Shown here in pieces: positions 1-9,684 of a stretch of DNA of 64,000 nucleotides. How positions within the stretch are numbered: the first letter of the stretch is position 1; each line of letters opens with the position of its first letter. The position numbers and the translations under genes are program-made. Source of the DNA: JANMMJ01 sp031373255 (lineage in GTDB: Bacteria; Pseudomonadota; Alphaproteobacteria; Rhizobiales; Aestuariivirgaceae); NCBI GenBank assembly GCA_031373255.1, contig JANMMJ010000216.1, positions 1-64,000 of the forward strand, given 5' to 3'. The notes under the pieces were generated by a model. That model saw nothing but the letters and a program-made list of their open reading frames with translations. It did no database searches and was not told where the DNA came from.

Positions 1-1366
1 GCGGCTTGAGGCGCGCGATGGCATCATTCATCGCGATCTGGCCAGTGACAACTTCGCCACCGAAGAGACCGGTGCCCTCACCCTTATGGGCCAAGGGAAT
101 GTAACAGGCGCGACCGGGTGCTGTGGCTAAGGAAACACCCACCAGATTGGCCTGCATGGCATCAAGCGAATCCGTTTCAGTATCAACGGCCACATAGCCT
201 TGTGCCTTGGCTTCAGCGATCCAGCGCTCAAGAGAGCCCAATGACATGACGGTTTCGTAGCCGGCATGGCGGAACGGAATAGCACGCAGACTGTCAGCCT
301 CTCCACCATCGCGACGGATTGCAATGCCTGTGGGGGCGGCTGGGCTCGCTCCCCTTGTGACACTGTCTGCCTGTTGCCGCGATGATGTATCCGAGGACGG
401 GGGTTCGCCACCTTCAGGCGGCCAATACTTCACTTCGACGGGCACGGGATCGATTGCATTGACATCGCAATCAAGCTCGGAGCCAACTTTCCGGGTGAAG
501 CTCGAGAATTCCAGTGCCTTGAGAAAGCCGATGAGATCGGAGGCGCGGGGCTGATCGACGGCAAAGCTGCCGATTTCCTCAACAATCGGCACACGGTCAT
601 CAAGCGTTACAAGGCGCTTCGAGATACGGGCCTGATCTGCAAACTGAATAAGATTTTCCCGTCGCTTCTGCTGCTTGATTTCGGCGGCACGGGTCAGCAG
701 AGTTTCCAGATCGCCATACTCCGAGATCAGCTGGGCTCCCGTCTTGATGCCGATGCCCGGCACGCCCGGCACATTGTCGACTGAGTCACCGGAGAGCGCC
801 TGAACATCAATCACCTTGTCAGGTTTCACGCCAAATTTTTCGAAGACTTCCGGTTCGCCGATCTCCTTGTCCTTCATGGTGTCGTAGAGGGTGACACCGG
901 GGCGGACAAGCTGCATCAGATCTTTGTCGGACGAGACAATGCGGCAGGTCGCTCCCGCCTCCACCGCCTGCCTGGCATAGGTGGCGATTAGGTCGTCAGC
1001 CTCATAATTTTCCATCTCGACACAGGCAACATTGAAAGCCCGCGTCGCCTGGCGGATGAGACCGAATTGCGGACGAAGATCGGCCGGCGGCTCAGGCCGG
1101 TGCGCCTTGTATTCAGGGTAATAATCATTGCGGAAAGTTTTTGAGGAATAGTCAAAAATGACCGCAAGATGGGTGGGCATGTAACCCTGATTGGTTTCCT
1201 TCAGGAGCTTCCACAGCATGTTGCAGAAACCCTGGACAGCGCCCACCGGAAGGCCGTCGCTTTTACGCGTAAGCGGCGGAAGTGCATGATAGGCGCGGAA
1301 GATATAGCCGGAACCATCAATGAGATAGAGATGGTCGCCACGGTTCAGGGGAGTTGATCTTGACAT
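1..1366 (-). CDS. polA: DNA polymerase I, N-terminal part (runs off left edge)
   Basis: Repair and Okazaki-fragment polymerase. About 455 N-terminal codons are visible; the gene continues past base 1. Translating from the ATG at 1366-1364 gives the 5'-3' flap exonuclease domain (residues 1 to about 290) with its typical start 'LYLIDGSGYIFRAYHALPP', the metal-binding 'EADDLIATYA' and 'SSDKDLMQLV', and the helix-hairpin-helix stretch 'GDSVDNVPGVPGIGIKTG'. After a linker the 3'-5' exonuclease domain begins with 'VAVDTETDSLDAM', which keeps the D-x-E pair, so proofreading looks intact. The polymerase domain lies outside the window. It is downstream of and co-directional with the acyltransferase gene, 45 bases away. 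Identification is secure. Confidence 0.95.
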   Translation of the reverse strand, partial: MSRSTPLNRGDHLYLIDGSGYIFRAYHALPPLTRKSDGLPVGAVQGFCNMLWKLLKETNQGYMPTHLAVIFDYSSKTFRNDYYPEYKAHRPEPPADLRPQFGLIRQATRAFNVACVEMENYEADDLIATYARQAVEAGATCRIVSSDKDLMQLVRPGVTLYDTMKDKEIGEPEVFEKFGVKPDKVIDVQALSGDSVDNVPGVPGIGIKTGAQLISEYGDLETLLTRAAEIKQQKRRENLIQFADQARISKRLVTLDDRVPIVEEIGSFAVDQPRASDLIGFLKALEFSSFTRKVGSELDCDVNAIDPVPVEVKYWPPEGGEPPSSDTSSRQQADSVTRGASPAAPTGIAIRRDGGEADSLRAIPFRHAGYETVMSLGSLERWIAEAKAQGYVAVDTETDSLDAMQANLVGVSLATAPGRACYIPLAHKGEGTGLFGGEVVTGQIAMNDAIARLKP

Positions 1367-1411
1367 GGGCGGCACTATGCCACCCACGCTGCTGCGATGC
1401 CAGTGCGCGGC

Positions 1412-2440
1412 TCAGATCATGCGCAGCTTCATGACGGGCTGCTGCCACAGGCGGGCCCATTGCGGCCGCCTGAAAAGCAATGTCAGGCGCGTCTGGCGTA
1501 CCGACCAGAATAGCAGGACAGGACCGACGACGGCGACGAATGTGACCACGAGCGAAACAACACCGAGATCAAGCGACGGCGAGAATTTCAGCAGGAGACT
1601 TCGCGACGCGGCCATGAACAGGAAGAAGGCCAGATAGATGACGATCGAGTTTTCGCCGCAATAGCGCACCGGTTCGGCCAGACGGAACTTGGCCAGCACC
1701 ACACCCATTGTCACAACGGCAAGCGCACCGACCGCACCCATGGCAAGACCAACGCCCGGCCATTCGGACCATCCGGCATGCACAAAAACAGCATTTGAAT
1801 AACCCCAAATGAACAAGCCGGCGAGAAGCGCAAGCGCGGACTTGCGGGAGGCGCCCTCGGCATAGGCGAAAACCCGCGCAGCCAGCCAGTAACCGGCATA
1901 GAAATAGACAAACCGGCTGGCAAATTCATCGACAAGGAGCCAGCCGGTATGGACAGGCGCCATTTCGAGGACCGCAGCGGCGGCAATGACGAGAACCGGC
2001 GAGATATTGCGCAATGCCTTAACGACGACAAAGAACACCGCCAGCATGTAAATGAACCAGAGTGTTCCATAGGGCTGAACGAAGCCCAAGAGATACGCAC
2101 CGAGTGCGCCGGAGACCCCCTCGGCTTGATAGATGCCATATCCCTTGGTCAGGTATTGAATGGTCATCCATAGCACATAGAAATAGGCAAAATGCATGAC
2201 CTTGCTGTCAAGATAGCTGCGCCAAGGCCGGTCAATACGGCTGGCCAGGAAAAGGCCGGAGATCAGGAAGAAATCAGGCATGCGGAATGGCCGTGCCCAA
2301 GCAATGAAGGGACTGAGCCAGCTCACGTCACCTGCCGCCTTCTCAACACCCAGCGTCGAATGCATCATGACCACCAGGATGATGCAGATTCCCTTGGCAT
2401 AATCGACCCAATCGACGCGGGACGCGGTTCTGACTGACAT
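1412..2440 (-). CDS. acyltransferase family 3 integral membrane protein
   Basis: A membrane acyltransferase (OafA/NodX/OpgC-like, Pfam Acyl_transf_3) that would move an acyl group onto a sugar or envelope glycan; the substrate cannot be told. The N-terminus reads 'DWVDYAKGICIILVVMMHS', the family signature in which an R/K-G-I-x-I segment runs into a membrane helix ending with a conserved His. 'FRMPDFFLISGLF' follows, and about ten hydrophobic segments fill the 342 residues. I place the start at ATG 2440 because an AGGAG lies 9 bases upstream; a frame-compatible ATG at 2470 has no such site. It sits between addA and polA on the same strand. Confidence 0.85.
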   Translation of the reverse strand: MSVRTASRVDWVDYAKGICIILVVMMHSTLGVEKAAGDVSWLSPFIAWARPFRMPDFFLISGLFLASRIDRPWRSYLDSKVMHFAYFYVLWMTIQYLTKGYGIYQAEGVSGALGAYLLGFVQPYGTLWFIYMLAVFFVVVKALRNISPVLVIAAAAVLEMAPVHTGWLLVDEFASRFVYFYAGYWLAARVFAYAEGASRKSALALLAGLFIWGYSNAVFVHAGWSEWPGVGLAMGAVGALAVVTMGVVLAKFRLAEPVRYCGENSIVIYLAFFLFMAASRSLLLKFSPSLDLGVVSLVVTFVAVVGPVLLFWSVRQTRLTLLFRRPQWARLWQQPVMKLRMI

Positions 2441-2518
2441 TGCTGGCGCTCCTGTGCCGGACTGGTACATCCGGACATTGACTCAGCCAGCTTGTTGCAA
2501 GGAGCCTGCCCAACGCGA

Positions 2519-5500
2519 TCAAGACAAATGCTTTTCGGGCACCGGCATCAACCGCGCCTCAACCGTCCACAGAAAGGCGGCGTTAACGCCACGGCCGGGA
2601 TAGATCTCACGCAAGGCGCGCGCGTAAGTGGCGAGCTGCTGGATATAGCGAGGGTTAACACCAGCGAGGCTGGCCGGCGGCTGGCGCTCGGTCTTGAAAT
2701 CGAGAAGGTAGATCGCTTCAGACGTGACGGCGAGACGGTCAATTCGCCCCGAGACGTGCGTTTCCGCCTTGCCCAGGAGTGAAGCAATCGACACCTCGGC
2801 AAGGCTGTTCCCGGAAAACCATGGCGCGAAAGTTTCGTCATCCAGCAAGTTCAAGGCCTCTTCGCGAATCTTGGGAATGTCATTTGTCTCGGTATGATGC
2901 CGGCGCAGAAAGGTCTCTGCGGCGGCGGATCTTCTCGCCGGTTCGATATCGGGAAGAAGCTGCAGGAGCTTGTGGATCAACGTGCCGCGCTGGAAGCGGC
3001 GGACATCCCTGGCGGCGAGCGGGCTCAGGCCTGGTTCATCCATTTGCTTGGGGCCGGGATCGGATGGACGAAGCCAAGGCCTTTCGTGTGTACCCCGTGC
3101 CGGATTGAGTCTTGCCCATGACGGCAGAGGTTTGGCAGCGGTCTCTGTGCGCTGTTCATGCTGCACAGCGGTCAGCGAATCCCCATCCTGATAGCGCAAG
3201 ACTCCCGAATCGTCTGGCGTGACATTCAAATTCTGCAGGAGTGCCGCCTGGACCAATGCATACCAGGACTCAGGTTTGAGCTGGCCACGCAGCACGACAC
3301 CACCCACGTAGAGTTCGTCCCGGGCGCGAGTGAGTGCCACATAGAGATTGCGGCGATATTCATCGTGCACGCGTTCCAGTGCCTCTTGTTTCCAGCGGGT
3401 GACAGCCGGAGGCTCTATATCGCTTTTGCAACGCCAGAACGGCAGCGGCGATTCATACTCGCCGCGGCCCACCATCAGCAGTGTCATGTCCTGGCTGGCA
3501 AGAGGCAGGTCCGCCGCATCGGGAATGATGACGATGCATGACTCCAAACCTTTGGCCCCATGCACAGTCATGATGCGGACTTCGCCACCATCCTGCTGCA
3601 TGTCACGCTTGATCTCGATTGCCTCGGCTTCGAAACGGCTGACGAAACCCTGTAGCGAAGGCGTGTTGGAGATGTCATCTTCCAGTACGCGCGCGAGGAA
3701 GGCGTCAATTGCATCGGCCGCCTCTAACCCCAAACGCGCATAAATTCGCTTGCGTCCGGATGGCTCGCCGTTCAGCAGTACGTGATTGAAGAACTCATAG
3801 GGCGTCATGTCTCTGGCGCGAGAAATCAACGTCTCGAGATAGCCTGCGGCGCGGTTGTGACTGCCGGCCTTAAGGCTTTGCCACAGGCTTTGGCTGCCTC
3901 GGCCATTGGCAATTTCATACAGACCATCATCATCAAGGGCATCGGGCACCAGCGGGCTCTTCAACACTTCCGCCAGGCTCAGATCGTCTTCGGGAAGGAT
4001 GACAAAACGTGCAAGGGACAAGAGGTCCAGTACGGCAATGTGCTCGCCCAGTTTCAGGCGGTCGGCACCCGCCACCGGCACGCCCCGCGCGTTAAGTTCA
4101 GCGATCAAGGCATCGAACACCAGGTTGCGCTTGCGCACGAGAATGAGGATGTCTTCAGGCCGGACGAGCCGGCCTGTCGCCGGAATGGTCCGCCTGCCAA
4201 TCCACGATGCGATCTTCTCCGCCACAGACCTTGCCAGCAAGCGGCGAGGATGGTTGCGCGGTTCGAGATCGACGGGATCGAGCGGACCGGACTTTTCCGA
4301 TTTCTCAAACTCAAGAAGCGGCCAGAGCTCGACAATGCCCGGCAGTTCCTTGCGCTGGGCATAGTGCTGTATGGCAACGTCAATCGTCTCCTCGAGGCCC
4401 TTCCGGGCTGCGGGATCGGCGAAGACCCCATCCACGGCTCTCAGTACGCCGGGTACGCTGCGATAGGAGTCGAAAAGCTCAACGCGGTTGAGCTCCTTGC
4501 CGATTCCCCTGATTACCGTCTCAAAATGCAGGCGCGACTCGTCAAAGGAGACAGGATCGGCGCCCTGAAAACTGAAGATTGATTGCTTGCGGTCGCCAAC
4601 GACAAAGACCGTGCGGTGAACATCACCGCGCGCACCGCTGCCCGAGAAAGGCTCCTCGGTCAGCGACTTGGCGATATCCCATTGAGCCCGGCTGGTGTCC
4701 TGCGCCTCATCGACAAGAATATGATCGATGCCACCGTCGAGCTTGTAGAGCACCCAGGGCGCTGCACCGGAGCGCATCAGCAATTCACGCGTGCGATCGA
4801 TCAGATCGGTGAAATCATAGAGACCGCGCTCGCGCTTGAGACGCTCGAAGGTTTGCACAATGCCAGATGCAAGCGTGAGCAGGTCACGTGTTGCATCGAG
4901 CATCGGGAAAAAGGCGAGATGACCAACCAGCGTCACGACCCGCGCCTGCTCCTGCACGATGCAATCGGCAAGATCGCCGCTTGCCGCGGCAAGGGCCTTT
5001 GTGATCAGGCCCGAAACGGCGCGAGGCGGGCCCGATTTTGTAAGATAGCATTCGACCAGACGATCGCGGCGAAGCTGGCTGTTGGTTGCCTCGAGAATGG
5101 CGTTCACAAGTTCGAGATTTTTTGCCTCAGTCTTGGATTTGCTGGCGGCAAATGCCGCCACCATCCGGTGGTAGACCGCCTGATCAATCGCCACCAAGTC
5201 CGCCAGAAGGGTTTCAGGTGTCGCACCGGTTGGAAGCCCGGCATTGCGCCTCAGTTCAGCAATGCATTTTTCAACCGCCTGGCTCCCCGAGAGAACGTCA
5301 GCGAACTCCAGCCGCCTGGCGAGCAGCTTCTTCACCAGTTCATCAAAGCTGTCGGCCTGCAGGTGCTTGACGATGCCGTCCAGCGCAATTGCGAAGATGC
5401 TGCCGTCCTGCGATTCCGAGAGGAGCTGTTGCCGGGCCTCGGCCAAGGTGGCGGCGGCGAGGATGTCGTCCATCACGGTAAAACCCGGCACGACTCCGGC

Positions 5501-5911
5501 CTCAACCGGAAACAGCTGAAGCAGGCGCTCGCAGAAGGCGTGAATGGTCTGGATCCTGAGTCCGCCTGGCGATTCAAGTGCGAGGGTAAAAAGACGGCGG
5601 GCCCGGCCAAGATCGGGTGCGGCTTTGCCGCCATGGCCCAACGCAGTCATGTGTTCAAGCAAGTCTTCGTCCGGCATCATGGTCCAACCGGCCAGCTTCT
5701 CAAAGAGGCGATTGGCCATTTCGGCTGCCGCCGCCTTGGTAAAGGTCAGGCAGAGAATGCGCGCAGGCTCGCTGCCTGCGAGCATCAGGCGTATGACACG
5801 GTCGACCAGCACATGGGTCTTGCCCGACCCGGCATTGGCCGTGACCCAAACCGACTCTCCTGGGTCAGACGCGCTGCGCTGGCTGATGCTCGCCTGAAAC
5901 ACTTCCATCAT
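2519..5911 (-). CDS. addA: double-strand break repair helicase-nuclease AddA
   Basis: AddA is the helicase-nuclease subunit of AddAB, the alphaproteobacterial counterpart of RecBCD, which resects double-strand ends for RecA. The 1130-residue product starts with a UvrD-type Walker A motif ('ANAGSGKTHVLVDRV'), has the Walker B 'VDEAQDTS', helicase motif III 'VVGDRKQSIFSFQGADP', the late motif 'MTVHGAKGLE' and the RecB-family nuclease core 'LLDFKTE' followed by 'YIQQLATYARAL' near the C-terminus. The start at 5911 is chosen because it forms an ATGA overlap with the addB stop; an ATG at 5923 is also in frame. The gene is translationally coupled to addB. Confidence 0.96.
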   Translation of the reverse strand: MMEVFQASISQRSASDPGESVWVTANAGSGKTHVLVDRVIRLMLAGSEPARILCLTFTKAAAAEMANRLFEKLAGWTMMPDEDLLEHMTALGHGGKAAPDLGRARRLFTLALESPGGLRIQTIHAFCERLLQLFPVEAGVVPGFTVMDDILAAATLAEARQQLLSESQDGSIFAIALDGIVKHLQADSFDELVKKLLARRLEFADVLSGSQAVEKCIAELRRNAGLPTGATPETLLADLVAIDQAVYHRMVAAFAASKSKTEAKNLELVNAILEATNSQLRRDRLVECYLTKSGPPRAVSGLITKALAAASGDLADCIVQEQARVVTLVGHLAFFPMLDATRDLLTLASGIVQTFERLKRERGLYDFTDLIDRTRELLMRSGAAPWVLYKLDGGIDHILVDEAQDTSRAQWDIAKSLTEEPFSGSGARGDVHRTVFVVGDRKQSIFSFQGADPVSFDESRLHFETVIRGIGKELNRVELFDSYRSVPGVLRAVDGVFADPAARKGLEETIDVAIQHYAQRKELPGIVELWPLLEFEKSEKSGPLDPVDLEPRNHPRRLLARSVAEKIASWIGRRTIPATGRLVRPEDILILVRKRNLVFDALIAELNARGVPVAGADRLKLGEHIAVLDLLSLARFVILPEDDLSLAEVLKSPLVPDALDDDGLYEIANGRGSQSLWQSLKAGSHNRAAGYLETLISRARDMTPYEFFNHVLLNGEPSGRKRIYARLGLEAADAIDAFLARVLEDDISNTPSLQGFVSRFEAEAIEIKRDMQQDGGEVRIMTVHGAKGLESCIVIIPDAADLPLASQDMTLLMVGRGEYESPLPFWRCKSDIEPPAVTRWKQEALERVHDEYRRNLYVALTRARDELYVGGVVLRGQLKPESWYALVQAALLQNLNVTPDDSGVLRYQDGDSLTAVQHEQRTETAAKPLPSWARLNPARGTHERPWLRPSDPGPKQMDEPGLSPLAARDVRRFQRGTLIHKLLQLLPDIEPARRSAAAETFLRRHHTETNDIPKIREEALNLLDDETFAPWFSGNSLAEVSIASLLGKAETHVSGRIDRLAVTSEAIYLLDFKTERQPPASLAGVNPRYIQQLATYARALREIYPGRGVNAAFLWTVEARLMPVPEKHLS

Positions 5912-8900
5912 GAGCGCTCCCATTCGGCACGGCGCGACAAATGATCGTAGTCAGATACGTCATTATCGGAGAACGGCATGCGCAGCGGCATGTAGGCTTC
6001 GATCCCAGAAGCGAGATTCTCAAGTTTCGCAACAAGGGTTTCGAGATGCCGATCGGCGAGTGCCGACGCCATATTGACCGCAACCGGCTTCAGTTCGCCG
6101 GCAGGTTCACCACCCGAAAGTTTGATATAGAGCAGTTCGGAGGCCGGATAGGCTGGAATGTCGCGGAAGCCACTCCGCGCAATCATCGCTGCTTCGAGGG
6201 TCAATTGTGGCGAATAGCCTTCCTCGACCTGCTTTGGCGAGGGCACCACACCGGTCTTGTAGTCGATGACACGGACTCTCCGGTTGTGCAGCACATCAAT
6301 ACGGTCGGCGCGGCCGCTCAGCCTGAAGGCTTCACCGGCGACCGACAGGGCGAGCTGACCGCTGCGCTCGGTGATGATTGTCAAAGCATCGACGCGGAGT
6401 ATGGTCTCTTCGGCAATGAACCACTTGGCGATACGGCGAAAGCGGGGCCACCAGAAAGCCCGGATATCAGGATCGACAAGACGCTCACCAAAGACGCCGC
6501 GGCCCATCTCGATCAACCTGGCTTCGGCGTCGGCTGGCAACGCGCCGGGATAGGCCGCGATAAACTGAGCCAGAGCGTCATGAACGAGGGTGCCGCGTTC
6601 ACTCGCTTCAGCGCGAGAGGCAAAGCCTTCGAGCGGTTTGAGATCGAGCAGGTGTGCTGCATAGATTGCGTAGGGATCGCGATAGAGTTTTTCCACCTGC
6701 GAGATGCTGATACCAGCGAGCCTGGCTTTTGGCCGCGGCGCCGGCCGTTTTACCGGCTTGCTGACATCGACCTGATCCAGTTCGCGCGACCATGCGTGCC
6801 AGCTGTTCAGCTTTATGTCCTCCATGCCCGCAGCCTTCCGCAGCATATCAAGACGGAGAAGCCAGCGTGACGGCGTGGCTGGTGCATCGCCCCTCCGCTT
6901 TGACCAGCTTAAAACCACATTGGGCGAACCAAAGGCCTGAATGAAATCGTGTGCGACAAGGCCGATTTCCCGCTCCGGCGATTCGAGGCCGAGCTTGTGC
7001 CGCATGGGGCGATTGAGCCATGGACCAGTATCAGGCTGCTCCGGCCAAACTGTTTCATTGAGGCCCGCCACGATCATGAGATCGGCGCGAATGAGACGGG
7101 CTTCGAGCAAGCCAAGAATAGCGAACCTGGCGCCGCCCAGCATCGGTGTGCGAACGCGCGGCCTTGCAATCAGATCGGACAACGTTAGGCAGGCACGGCG
7201 GAACGTGGTTTCCGGAAAATAGTGACCTTCCTGAAGGATGGCGATGAGGCAGCTTGAGAGACTCTCACCGGCGGCAGATTTCCATGGATCGGCAGGTGAG
7301 ACGCACTGCTCGAATACATCGACGATGAATGTCGTGACAATGTCGAGGTTGGTGGCGGCATTGTCAGCAGTCTGGCGGACGAGCGGCGTCAGTATATGTG
7401 CGAGATTGGCGGCATACCGCCTGAGTGCCGCCCAATCATCTTCCGTCATGCGGCGAATGGAGGGATGAGCGAAACGGTCACCTTCTGTGCGGTCCTTGAT
7501 ATGATCGAAACCGGAGACAAGCTGCGCCAGATTGCCCTGCCATTGACCATGGCGCAGAAACACAAGATCGAAATGCGCGGCCGCCCACCGTGCGGACTCT
7601 GCTTCACCGCCAAAGTTCGTAAGAGGATGGTGAATCAGCGACGCCCAGGAAACGGGATTTTGCGGCCTGCCGGCAAGATCAAGAAAAAGATAGAACAGCG
7701 ATCCTTCCAGCGTTCGCGTCAGCGAAGTGCCGGCACTGTCGTCGGCGGCAATGGCCCAACGTGACAATTCTCCTTTGACGCGAAGCGCCAGCTCGCGGTC
7801 CGGAGTGACAAGCGCAACGGTGCGGTCCGGCAGTTCGAGTTCACCTCGAATCCGGAGTGCAATCTGGGCGGCCTCTTCACGGGGATTTGCAGCCTCCATG
7901 GGTTCGACCCCCGTCAGGCCATTGCCGATGCGGTGGCGGTTTGTGGCGATGGTCCGGTACCAGCGATCTGCCGTTGCGGCGGGACGCATGACTTCGCTGG
8001 CGAGCCAGTCGCGATCTTCAGCTTCGGCACGGCGAACAAGGCCAGGCAACAACTCCACATGAGCGGGCAATAGCCCCATGCTCTTGAGGAGTTGGCGCAT
8101 GCCGTATTGTGGATGGGCGGGTCCTTGTGCGTTTGATTCCTCGCCCAGCGTTTCCCAGCTCTGTTCGTCCATGAACCTGTCGAGCCCCGGCAGGACAACG
8201 GTACCTTGATCGAGCCGGGCAATGACATTAAGCAACTGCGCCGTTGCCGCGACCGATCCGGTTGAGCCGGCGGCAATAAACGGGTGTCCGGGCGGATTTG
8301 CCTGAAGCCTTTCGGCTTCGCGCGTGATCAGCAGGCTGCGGCGCTTGACAGCGCCAATGAAGCCTTCCCGGTGCAGCCATTGCGGATAGGTTCTGGTGAC
8401 GATCTGGAGAAAACCGATGATCGCCTCCCGATGCTGGGCAATCTCGATATCATAGACGGTGCTTGCCAGATCGAATTCCAAGTTGCGAGATTCGAAATCA
8501 TCGATGAGCTTCGCCAGTGAACGCGCCAGATTGAGCGCCTGAATGGGAGAAGCCGCGATTTCCTGGGCGAGCCGTTCGGAAGGCGTGCTGCCTGCCCATT
8601 CCTCGATCAAGCGGACCAGCAGGAATTCGCGGGCCAAGCTCGAAATGGCAGGGTCGATTGCCGCTTCATCGGCGGCGGCAACAGGCTCATAAATATCGAG
8701 GATATCCTCATCAATGTCGCCAATCGGGCGTATGCGGGGCAGGAGCACGGCCTTTCGCCCAGCATTGTCGAGAAAAATCTGCTGCAGCGCTCTTGCCGCC
8801 CGGCGGGTGGGAACGAGGATGGTCCAGCGGGCGAGATCCTCAGGTCCAGGGGCCGGAGTATCCGGTGCAGGAAAGCCGCCGCGCAGGATCGCTCGCGCCA

Positions 8901-8952
8901 ACTCGACAAGGAAATTGGCACTGGCGGGAATGTTGAAAACGTGGGGCATCAT
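5908..8952 (-). CDS. addB: double-strand break repair protein AddB
   Basis: Second subunit of AddAB, 1014 residues. It has a degenerate helicase fold (an 'ILVPTRRAARALQQIF' stretch near residue 48 rather than a canonical Walker A) that in this family binds DNA and recognises the recombination hot spot, and a C-terminal RecB-like nuclease domain with 'LSGRADRIDVL' and 'VRVIDYKTGVVPS' supplying the catalytic D/D-x-K residues. Two adjacent start codons exist (8952 and 8949). The 3' end overlaps addA by ATGA, and the 5' end lies 15 bases after murU. The four cysteines of the iron-sulfur AddB of Bacillus were not evident, as expected for proteobacterial AddB. Confidence 0.95.
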   Translation of the reverse strand: MMPHVFNIPASANFLVELARAILRGGFPAPDTPAPGPEDLARWTILVPTRRAARALQQIFLDNAGRKAVLLPRIRPIGDIDEDILDIYEPVAAADEAAIDPAISSLAREFLLVRLIEEWAGSTPSERLAQEIAASPIQALNLARSLAKLIDDFESRNLEFDLASTVYDIEIAQHREAIIGFLQIVTRTYPQWLHREGFIGAVKRRSLLITREAERLQANPPGHPFIAAGSTGSVAATAQLLNVIARLDQGTVVLPGLDRFMDEQSWETLGEESNAQGPAHPQYGMRQLLKSMGLLPAHVELLPGLVRRAEAEDRDWLASEVMRPAATADRWYRTIATNRHRIGNGLTGVEPMEAANPREEAAQIALRIRGELELPDRTVALVTPDRELALRVKGELSRWAIAADDSAGTSLTRTLEGSLFYLFLDLAGRPQNPVSWASLIHHPLTNFGGEAESARWAAAHFDLVFLRHGQWQGNLAQLVSGFDHIKDRTEGDRFAHPSIRRMTEDDWAALRRYAANLAHILTPLVRQTADNAATNLDIVTTFIVDVFEQCVSPADPWKSAAGESLSSCLIAILQEGHYFPETTFRRACLTLSDLIARPRVRTPMLGGARFAILGLLEARLIRADLMIVAGLNETVWPEQPDTGPWLNRPMRHKLGLESPEREIGLVAHDFIQAFGSPNVVLSWSKRRGDAPATPSRWLLRLDMLRKAAGMEDIKLNSWHAWSRELDQVDVSKPVKRPAPRPKARLAGISISQVEKLYRDPYAIYAAHLLDLKPLEGFASRAEASERGTLVHDALAQFIAAYPGALPADAEARLIEMGRGVFGERLVDPDIRAFWWPRFRRIAKWFIAEETILRVDALTIITERSGQLALSVAGEAFRLSGRADRIDVLHNRRVRVIDYKTGVVPSPKQVEEGYSPQLTLEAAMIARSGFRDIPAYPASELLYIKLSGGEPAGELKPVAVNMASALADRHLETLVAKLENLASGIEAYMPLRMPFSDNDVSDYDHLSRRAEWERS

Positions 8953-8967
8953 CTGCTTGCGGTCCGG

Positions 8968-9684
8968 CTATGATGACAGGACCGCCACTTCCGCCGGCGC
9001 AATGGCTTCAGGGGTTCCGACGTGCAGCCAAAGTCCTTCATGCACGAGGCCGAACAGGCGATTTTCCGCGATGGCTTTATTCCACAATTCATTCATGGAG
9101 AACTTGCCCCGAGGTGCACCGAGAAACAAGCGCGGATGCACAAGGTAGCCTCCGGCATAAACCAGGGGTTCGCCGGCCGCCTCCCTGCGCCGCAGCGCCC
9201 GCCCCAATCCATCAAGAATGAAATCACCTGCACCCTCGTAACCCACAGTCCGTGGCAGGGGACATAGCAACAACAGGCAGTCCATCCGGTCATCGCTCCA
9301 CGCTTGCTTGAGACGGCCAAGAGCGGGTCGTGCACTATCGATCCAGAAGGAATCGCTGTTGAGCACGAAAAAAGGTGCGTTGCCGAGCAGTGGCAAAGCC
9401 AGAGCCACGCCGCCGCCGGTATCGAGAATTTCGGCACGCTCATCCGATATGTCTATGTGGATACCGGATTGGTGCGCCGACCAGGTTTCGATCTGCCCTG
9501 CGAGATAGTGAACGTTGATGACGGCGTGGGCCACGCCTGCGCGGCGGAGATGGTCAAAAGCATAGCCAATGAGCGGCTTGCCTGCGACCTCAATCAAGGG
9601 TTTGGGACGGGTCAGCGTCAACGGGCGCATGCGAGTGCCAAGGCCAGCAGCAAGGACCATGGCGTGGTCAACAGCGACGCTCAT
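8968..9684 (-). CDS. murU: N-acetylmuramate 1-phosphate uridylyltransferase MurU
   Basis: Nucleotidyltransferase that converts MurNAc-1-phosphate plus UTP to UDP-MurNAc in peptidoglycan recycling. The 238-residue product has the signature 'AMVLAAGLGTRMRPLTLTRPKPLIEVAGKPL' region (G-x-G-T-R then T-x-x-x-P-K-P), a metal-binding Asp in 'FVLNSDSFW', and the compact length expected for MurU rather than larger glucose-1-phosphate enzymes. I use ATG 9684, which overlaps the upstream amgK stop as ATGA; a longer reading from 9732 would overlap far more. Adjacency to the AmgK kinase, which makes its substrate, is the strongest functional evidence. Confidence 0.9.
   Translation of the reverse strand: MSVAVDHAMVLAAGLGTRMRPLTLTRPKPLIEVAGKPLIGYAFDHLRRAGVAHAVINVHYLAGQIETWSAHQSGIHIDISDERAEILDTGGGVALALPLLGNAPFFVLNSDSFWIDSARPALGRLKQAWSDDRMDCLLLLCPLPRTVGYEGAGDFILDGLGRALRRREAAGEPLVYAGGYLVHPRLFLGAPRGKFSMNELWNKAIAENRLFGLVHEGLWLHVGTPEAIAPAEVAVLSS

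Noticed and set aside
4583..5944. 453-codon open frame on the plus strand opposite addA
   Set aside because: Lies wholly antisense to addA, whose motifs are unmistakable; long antisense frames are expected at this GC content.
5941..6870. 309-codon open frame antisense to addB
   Set aside because: Low-complexity translation with no recognisable domain, inside a clear coding gene.
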